64,000 bases of DNA from Selaginella moellendorffii (lineage: Eukaryota; Streptophyta; Lycopodiopsida; Selaginellales; Selaginellaceae). Below, piece by piece: positions 57,058 through 64,000 of the stretch. Location of the stretch: NCBI RefSeq assembly GCF_000143415.4, contig NW_003314406.1, forward strand, positions 205,007 through 269,006. The letters run 5' to 3'. The notes under the pieces were generated by a model, which had not been told where the DNA came from, made no database searches, and saw only the letters and a program-made list of their open reading frames with translations. Made by a program: the position numbers and the translations under genes. Position 1 is the first letter of the stretch; each line of letters starts with the position of its first letter.

Positions 57058-59920
57058 TCAGTAGGCTACCTCAAGGTATTGATGAGGCTCGTCTAAGCTA
57101 GTAGAACCCAAAATGACTTCCCGTCTTAATTTTAAAGTTAGCTTGTGCATAGCTTTTAGCTGTTGATCAGAAGGTTTAGTCGTTGCCTTGAAATATAAAA
57201 CACAGACCTCCACTCTAGTTGTACCTCCAATAATAAACACGAAGATTCTTTTGCCTTCAACGTTGGCACTTGATGCCGTCTCACTGACAAAACATCTTTA
57301 GTCCATCGATTATCATAATCCGACATTTACCTTCCAGGGTTATCATCTGTTGCGTTTTTTGTTGCCCACGTAGACTTCCTTGTACGCATGGACTGTGGAA
57401 CCTTATGACTGGTAGCAGGTGTAGAAGTGTTTGGCATGGATATAGGAACGGGCTCTTTAACAAATGGAAAATCTTCTTTTGATAGCTCTCCCTTGTGGAG
57501 CGCCCAAACGATGTCCTAAAATTCATCAAAGATTTCTAAATAAGCTCTTAACTTGCCTGGCCATTACCTCAATCACGGGATAGAAACGAGAAAAATCCCA
57601 AGTATCAATGTCCTCTTTTTTTACTTTTCTTGATGGTGCCTACCATTGAGAGATCGCCCAAGAAACACAAAATACAAAATATTTTTGGGATACCTTACGA
57701 CTTGATTTGAAAAAGCCGCCAGAGTGTTTATCTAATAGAGGGACACCGAGAAATCGTAGATTGTTAATAATATTCATGTCAGTTTCTCCCAGTTTAGCTA
57801 GCTGCACGAGTTAACCATGAAATTTTAGCAGAAACCAAATAAGAGCGACCTTCATCCACTGTTGACGCTTGATGGCATCCAGTTTATCAGGATGTGCACT
57901 CGCATATATAAGCAGCAACCGTAGTTTGTTTTCCAGAGACATATCCTGTAGGCAGTAATTTAATAAACAGTAGATCACATGAGAACTAACCGGCTTGATG
58001 TTGAAGAGTCTGACTAGCTCTTTACTTGATCCTCCTCCAAAGGCAAAATCTTGTTCCAGAGCGGCTATGTCGCTAAGCGATTGTTCAGATATTTTTTCGT
58101 TCAACACGGTTGCAATCTGTGTGGTACATACAGTATATTCAAGTGGCTGAACATAAAAAAAAATTAAGAAAATAGTACCTGAATATGAAGACTTAACTTG
58201 TCGAGTTGCTCACGAAATTGAGGTAGAGCCTGGACCAGCTTTTGCATGTCTCTTGTCGATATATCCTGACCCTCCCTATTAACGTACACAGTCATTCATC
58301 CAGGTGTCTTCGAGAATATAAACGTACTTTGCACCCAGACGAATTTGTGCCGCCTTATTCTTTGAACCAAACTGATTCATCTTGTCAGTTAATTTCAAAT
58401 TTGCCTGTAGAGCTAGAGAGTTTAGGACAAGACCAGAAGATTTTTTAACAACCTCTGCAATGTGTAGATGACGCAGTTCAACCCAAATTGGATCATGCTC
58501 TTCAAGAAGCACTTCTTTCCGTTCCAACTTGTCTCCAGTTGTTATCTTCAGAAAAGAAAAGCGCTTCAGGGCGGCAAGAACTATAATCCTCACCTCATAA
58601 ACGTATTTGTTGCCTTCGATGCCTAGAAGATCATGGCACATAGCATCATACGTCCACTCATGTATAAATGGCGCAACCTAAACGACCCATGGAAAATGGT
58701 GGTCCTAACGTTGCATCTTACCGTATCAATACTTCGATCAAGAATTAAGAGGTCGCAAGTTTCGGATTTGGGAAAGTCAGCAAGAGCTGATTTGTACTTT
58801 GCTAATCGTTCTGAAAGTACTGCAGCAACCTTAGCTGAAAGCAAATTACGTGCGGCTGGAAGTTCATCTTCTGAACTTTGAGCTTTAGGGGCTCCAAATC
58901 GCACACTAGGATACTCCTAAAAGTAAAGTCATCAAACAAAATATTAAGAGCATAGACTCGGACTTACTAACCTTTAGGGATACGAAAACAGTAGCTAGGC
59001 GGGTACCTATCGTGTCGATCATTTCTTCATAATCTGAAGAGGTATCGCTATTCTCCCCAAAAAGTTGTTCCAAAGCCATGGCATTAGCAGTTACAAATCC
59101 CTATATATAAACTTCATTACGTTGACACAAACAATCAGGAAGACCACCTGTGAATCGATGGTTATATACTCCAAGTTCATCTGTTGTCGTGACAATGAAA
59201 ATCCATACAATTAGTTATAAGCTACCTCTTTAAGTGCTGCAAGGCGTTGAATCACTGTTTTCTCGCTTTTGATAATATTGAGGAGATCTGGTGTAAGAGA
59301 TGAACTTAAGAAGATGTAAGCCCTGAAACCACCAGTTCTCTCTGAGATCAAGCCAAATCGCTTAAAGATTAGCTGGTCACCTCTTATATAAAGGAAACTT
59401 TCCTGACATATCGCTGATGATTTTGGTAATGCTGGCACACAACCAGTTTTGAAAATGTGGATGCACTTCTCTACAATACCTCTCGTTTGTAGCTCTTACA
59501 AAGTACACCGCTTCAAGAGTTGGCATTGGTTGCCTTTTCTTGTTCAGATCCTCAACCACTGCGAGAAGAAATTTAGTAATGCTTTGCCAGCTAGAATGTA
59601 AGCGCACATGAGATGCCTTCATCGGTTATATCGGCCATCTTACACGAAGATGACATGACTCTGACAGTCAGCTCATCGATGACAAGAACCTGATAATGAA
59701 GGTACAAATACGAAACTAAACAAAATCAGAAAGAACCTTCCAATCGTTTGGGCTGTCACCACTCTTGACGCTGTGAAGCATCTCCTTTAGCAGTCCTGAA
59801 ATACCTCAACAAGTCGACCTGTAAAACATAAATTTCAAACAAAATGTACTCACGCTCCCGTGTTGAATGGCGGAAAGACTTGTAAGGAGCTCTTGCTGAC
59901 GATCCACTGCCTTCTGCCAT
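57058..59920 (-). CDS. Sec1/Munc18 (KEULE-type) vesicle-fusion regulator
   Basis: Twenty exons can be joined in frame: 59854-59920, 59737-59795, 59608-59689, 59480-59558, 59381-59413, 59226-59322, 59148-59180, 58972-59100, 58722-58916, 58594-58677, 58453-58545, 58328-58404, 58179-58275, 57991-58116, 57850-57945, 57694-57801, 57568-57639, 57331-57515, 57208-57283, 57058-57159. They sum to 1890 bases, 629 aa, with GT-AG introns of 44-66 bp. SM-protein features follow in order: DWK then [100 protein letters not shown], and C-terminal [21 protein letters not shown]1 proteins bind syntaxins and control SNARE-mediated fusion at the plasma membrane and, in Arabidopsis, the cell plate. The length is slightly under the usual roughly 660. 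The gene appears intact. Confidence 0.93.
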
Positions 59921-60062
59921 GGAAAGTAAGAGGAAAACCCTAATCTCTTGACACCGACAGCACATAGGAGAATATGTTTTGTTGCCACTTGGCAATGTCC
60001 AACGAGATTTGAAGTGCCGCGGCAGAAATGACGGTGCGATAGAATGTTTAAGAGTGCACACA

Positions 60063-60094
<32 letters not shown>
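59921..60094. promoter_or_regulatory. Short divergent intergenic region
   Basis: Only 174 bp separate the two start codons, so the 5' UTRs and promoters must share this DNA. It holds a (CA)n run at about 60062-60090 immediately before the plus-strand ATG. No convincing TATA box was recognised. Confidence 0.5.
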
Positions 60095-62130
60095 ATGGAT
60101 TTAGCTCCTGCAAGACCATGGGTTCCAAAAGAACACACTTACTTGGATGCATACAAGAGGCGGATGTACAAACCTTACTACATGAAGCCGAAGTTTGACA
60201 TTTCAGAAGCACGCGGGTTCATGGAAACCTTTGAGACACATGAACCCCAGGTAACTCTTTGAGCTAGCATGCTTTACCTTGCAAACCTGCATATCTATTC
60301 ATTTCAGTTTAGACCCATTAGGAAGTACATAAATCCCGAAAACGGGTATGAGACACCTTGGAAAAGTTGCCGTGGCAGCGGACAGTTTGACATTCAGAGT
60401 CGGGTCATTCATGTAGGCAAAAATGGAAGCATTGTAACGCCATCAGGCGAGGTAAGACGACATGAGCACAGTTTGTCGGGCTAAATTTGTCATGCTATGT
60501 AGTGGTGGAAGAAGGGTAAACGGTATTTAATACCAACAAGCGGTTCTTGGTCAGAACCAGCGTTCAAACCATCACTACGCTACATTCGCGCAAGTCTTAG
60601 TGACGATCAAATATGGAGGCCCTGCATTCGAGTTTACAGAGTGGCAAGGCCTCACTATTTCAACTCCAGACCAATACGACGTCGTTATCTTCCTCAGCAA
60701 CCTGGCTACGATGACAAGTACGAGCGCCTGACTTCAAATGATGCTTATTCTGGAATATATCACCCCCGAAAGATCACCAGCATCAAGCCAGAATGGCTGG
60801 GCTTTTCCAACAACGGAGTTCCATATGTAAGCTAGTTTCGCTTATGACCATCAATTTTCTGTTTTCTTTGTCGCTTCAGCTGCGGCCTTTCAGAAAAGGA
60901 GTCACAATGTACTTGCGTCGGCATCCACATATGTGCTTGTTTTCACCTGATCCACCTATTATAGTCGGTACACTTTCAATTTTGGGCAAGAATTTACCTT
61001 TGGCTAATGCAGAGAAAATCACTGACGAAGAAGGTTACTGACTATTTTCATAAACACCCACAGTTGCAGCTCTTTAGTGCTGACTTTCGACCTGAGCTTA
61101 CAAGTAAGTTCACCTTTTGTGGCGACGGTAACCTCATGATTGAGACCGTGCAGGAAGTCATCCATCATATGTTTCTACAACTAGATACAACGCTGGAGGA
61201 CGTTACGATCACTTTGAGGACCGTAGCGTAAGACAATTAAAGATTTAGTGCCTCTTAACGTACCGTGTTCTTGTGGCAGTTCACAATACAGCCAGATGTA
61301 CGGCTACCAGAACCCCTTGGAGCTCAACCCGTTCCTGATCACAGTCCTCGTATGATCCACAATCAGTATTTGATGTAATTCTTTCAGGTCTCTTCATAGT
61401 TAACCCATAAGTGCTGACTACGCAGCCTATTCAGAGGTCAAACCCATGCCAAGTCTTGCTGGGGATATAGTGGGTATTGATATTTTTGAGGCCAAGCCCA
61501 CCAGGCTGATGGTACGTCATTATTAGCCTTTTGCTATTTATCCATATAGAATGATCTAATGCTTCTTTCTTCTCCAGAGTCCACGACTGTCTCAAAAGCC
61601 TTCTGTAACTTTAAGTTCAAATGTAAGTCCTATATCTTTTCTTCCTCCATTTTAGGATCTGATAAGAAGTTTCTGCGGTTGGTAAAAATTAAAAATGAAA
61701 AACGAGGAAGGTAAAAATTCATCCATGATCCTTTTGTGTTGCTAAATGTATCCAGTACAAGTGTAACTAATATGAGTACTTTACTCTTATTTTATTTGAG
61801 CTTTATAATGTGTTGCAGGAAGGCACGAATCAAAAACATCAGGAGAAAAGGCCACAATCCGTACTGGTGCATTATGATAATTTATGATCATTATGTATAT
61901 TCCTGACTTAGATTTTTACAGAATACTCAGGAGGGAATCCAGAAAAAGAAAGGGATGGAACAGGTAAACTTTCAAAATAGCCGAGGCTTCAAATCATGTC
62001 GTAGGTACTTGGTCCAGAACGTTCACTCAAGATTTATGACAGAGTATATGAGGTCTTTCAGGCCGAAGTATCTGGTGAGCTTTTTTCAATATTGTTCAGA
62101 ACGAATGTTTTATAATTCTTCACAGCCTGA
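60095..62130 (+). CDS. Unrecognised multi-exon gene
   Basis: Exons that join in frame: 60095-60250, 60308-60451, 60503-60826, 60880-60967, 61013-61033, 61078-61103, 61154-61227, then 61280-61349. Introns are 44-57 bp. Further likely exons are about 61426-61511, 61579-61622, 61820-61866, 61921-61961 and 62003-62074 with a TGA at 62128-62130; the junction after 61349 is uncertain. The N-terminal half is rich in Tyr, Arg, Pro and Trp (RPWVPKEHTYLDAYKRRMYK, FRPIRKYINPENGYETPWKS, RPHYFNSRPIRRRY, YHPRKITSIKPEWLGFSNNG). The tail is short, charged and low-complexity. No signal peptide, membrane segment or known domain is seen. The repeated R-P-[IF]-R boxes (FRPIRK, SRPIRR, LRPFRK) suggest an internally repeated module. 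Confidence 0.75.
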
Positions 62131-62169
62131 GAAAGCTAAAGCATCGCTACAGCCATGGACTGCTTAAAG

Positions 62170-63690
62170 GTCTGCTTAAGGACAAAAATTCTGCAGTGTC
62201 ATAAAGCACATCTTCACATTCAGCAAGGCATCATCGCCTGTCCTTCTCTTTCAGAAATAATATTCCTTCCCTGGTGTGAATTTTTCAGATTCAATTATAC
62301 TAAATACTAGCAAAAGTCCCAGCTATGCTGGGAGCATCGTGTTTATTTCTGATGTTTGAGTAATTTCAAAGAGTTGTGATGATAATTGTAATTTTTAGCA
62401 TAATCATAATGATAACATACATAGTTAAACATAATATAATCTTTATATTAAAAATCCCTTCTACAATTGACACTATCACCAACACACATCATAACATAAT
62501 AAATATAACTCATAGCATTAAATCACATTTAAAAGCTTGATTGTAAAGCAAAGTCTTGGATCTTTTATAAATGGAATTCCTCACTATGAAATCTCATGGC
62601 CAGATGAGTCATTTAAAGATTGAGATTTGGTAAATAATTTCTATTTTATTTGAAATCAATAAAATTGTTTAAAAAATATTATTTCTTGATGATTCATTCA
62701 ACTCTAAAAGTTTTCCTCTTAATAAAGTATATGCTACATAAAAATACTAAAATATAATGATGTTAAACAATATATATTTAAATCTCACTACAACTATATA
62801 CATCTTGTAAATTTACAAAATAAAACATTGTTATAGTGCTATATTTTATTTTAATAAAATGTAATAATTTATATTTATCCTTGATATTCTCTTTTTATCC
62901 TAATATTTATATTCATGCATTTTGAGATAAATCTTTAAAATTAGAAGTATTCTATCTTTTATCTTATACATATTTTTATATAGAAAGAATGCTAATCTGA
63001 AATAAGATTACTATCTCTATTATTAATGTACTTATATTTCAAATTAATGCTTTATAATATTGTTATGAAAGCTAAAATTTTATAATGACAAATGAATGGT
63101 AAGGTTTTACTTTATAATGGGATGAAGTAGGGTTTGATGATCTATAATCTTTTTCTTTATGCTACAACTCTAATAAATCAGAAAATTCATGAATGGTATA
63201 AAGATAGGTTTAATATAATTAAATTTCAATTGATGGTGAATCAAATTTCTTTATATGGTCCATGTACTAATGTTTTCTTGATCATATTTCTACCTTACTA
63301 TGTTTTCTATGTATAAATGCAAAGTGAAAAAAAGTGTTAGAAAATTTATGATATTACATGAATCATAGAATATATCTTAGCCACGATATCTCACTGTGTT
63401 TAATTTAATCTATATTTTAATATATACCATACAATAACTGATAAAAACAAAATTATTTTACAGAATGTGAGTGCTTGAAATATGGAAAGGGAATACAGAA
63501 AATGTGCATATCAATTAGCCCAAAAACTCTAGCTTATATACAGGAGTGAGTGGTCCAAATTGAAACCAATCCGATGGCTACCAAAATCCCATTATGTTAA
63601 TATTAGTATACGGCATCGTAGCCATACACTTGGCCCTCACATCATCCCCTTTTCTCGAAATAATGGAAAACCGTCAGAGTTCTCTTGTAG
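62170..63690. other. AT-rich intergenic DNA
   Basis: Strongly AT-rich, with stops in all frames and no repeat shared with the rest of the window. No gene or RNA is recognised. Confidence 0.6.
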
Positions 63691-63694
63691 ATGG

Positions 63695-64000
63695 GCTAGG
63701 ATCTGAAGGAACATCAGGAGGAGGCATTGGTGGATTTGTAGGTGGTATCAGCTGCTCCTGATCCCTTTGTATTAAGCGTTTCAACCGCTACACATGCACA
63801 ATCTCTGGAGGATCAACATGCTAGATGTTATGCCGAACCTCATAAACTTATGGCCTCAATTGTTGCAACACCCTATATAGTCCTTTCCACTGAGCAAGGA
63901 GCCCCTTCGATAAACCATGTACTGTAAGATGGGGAAAACGGACCAACACCACTTTGTACTCCGTAGGTGGATAATGATGGGAGTTGTAGTGCCATTTTTG
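63695..64000 (-). pseudogene. Ty3/gypsy integrase C-terminal remnant
   Basis: On the minus strand: YPPTEYKVVLVRFPHLTVHG, then LLAQWKGLYRVLQQL, then a proline-rich tail. This is the typical end of gypsy integrase (fluid-handling GP[YF]/L-x-x-W-K-G-P-Y-type module) with stops inside. It runs out of the window. It does not match D or E closely, so a third family is possible. Confidence 0.55.

Noticed and set aside
1-64000. CRISPR arrays, bacterial operons, rRNA genes
   Set aside because: No regularly spaced identical repeats with unique spacers were seen, and the gene structure is eukaryotic; the tandem repeats are satellites or microsatellites.

Overview
The window looks like repeat-dense nuclear DNA of a land plant, most probably a lycophyte of the Selaginella type. 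Reasons: a complete plant Sec1/KEULE-type gene whose 19 introns are all 44-66 bp (the very short introns known from Selaginella moellendorffii), chromodomain-bearing Ty3/gypsy elements, and primer-binding sites of the plant initiator-Met tRNA type (TGGTATCAGAG). The organism is an inference; no species-specific marker was read.

Layout. 1-880: minus-strand gypsy fragment (family E gag, primer site, LTR). 985-7448: nearly full-length but decayed minus-strand chromovirus (called D). 7449-8181: LTR fragment of family C. 8182-15178: two copies of non-coding LTR element A joined head-to-head as a large inverted repeat; the A LTR carries a GACTCG/GGAGTCCGAGAT-type satellite. 15180-26108: non-coding LTR element B0, entered by a second B element (B1, 15475-24678), which holds an A-LTR fragment and an A solo LTR. 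26109-32824: C and E fragments, including a rearranged E copy with gag, protease and RT remnants. 32825-52053: element B2, inserted in the E LTR, with two small F solo LTRs and a complete 394-bp TRIM in its own LTRs. Its interior holds an 11.1-kb DNA element (38633-49759) with 24-bp terminal inverted repeats and a 4-bp target duplication. 52054-56600: E/F remnants and poorly defined sequence. 57058-62130: ordinary genic DNA with two divergent genes, SEC1/KEULE (minus) and an unrecognised gene (plus). 62170-64000: AT-rich DNA and a last gypsy integrase remnant.

Relations. D is the likely protein source for the non-coding B elements: same LTR start, same primer site, and a shared polypurine tract with about 450 bp of 3' internal sequence. 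Paralogous copies inside the window give empty sites for several insertions, so the nesting order can be read directly: E LTR, then B2, then the TIR element, then A solo LTR.

The most unusual part is the TIR element. It carries a minus-strand gene region (ParB-like N-terminal part, basic HKKRK repeats, acidic tract, FCP/NIF-type phosphatase-like part, several disabling changes), a plus-strand transposase-like ORF without a catalytic core, and about 16 copies of a 22-bp palindrome (ATGGCRTG-N6-CAYGCCAT). Several copies sit just upstream of the 3' splice sites of 47-55-bp introns, and two lie inside an exon. I did not see this motif outside the element.
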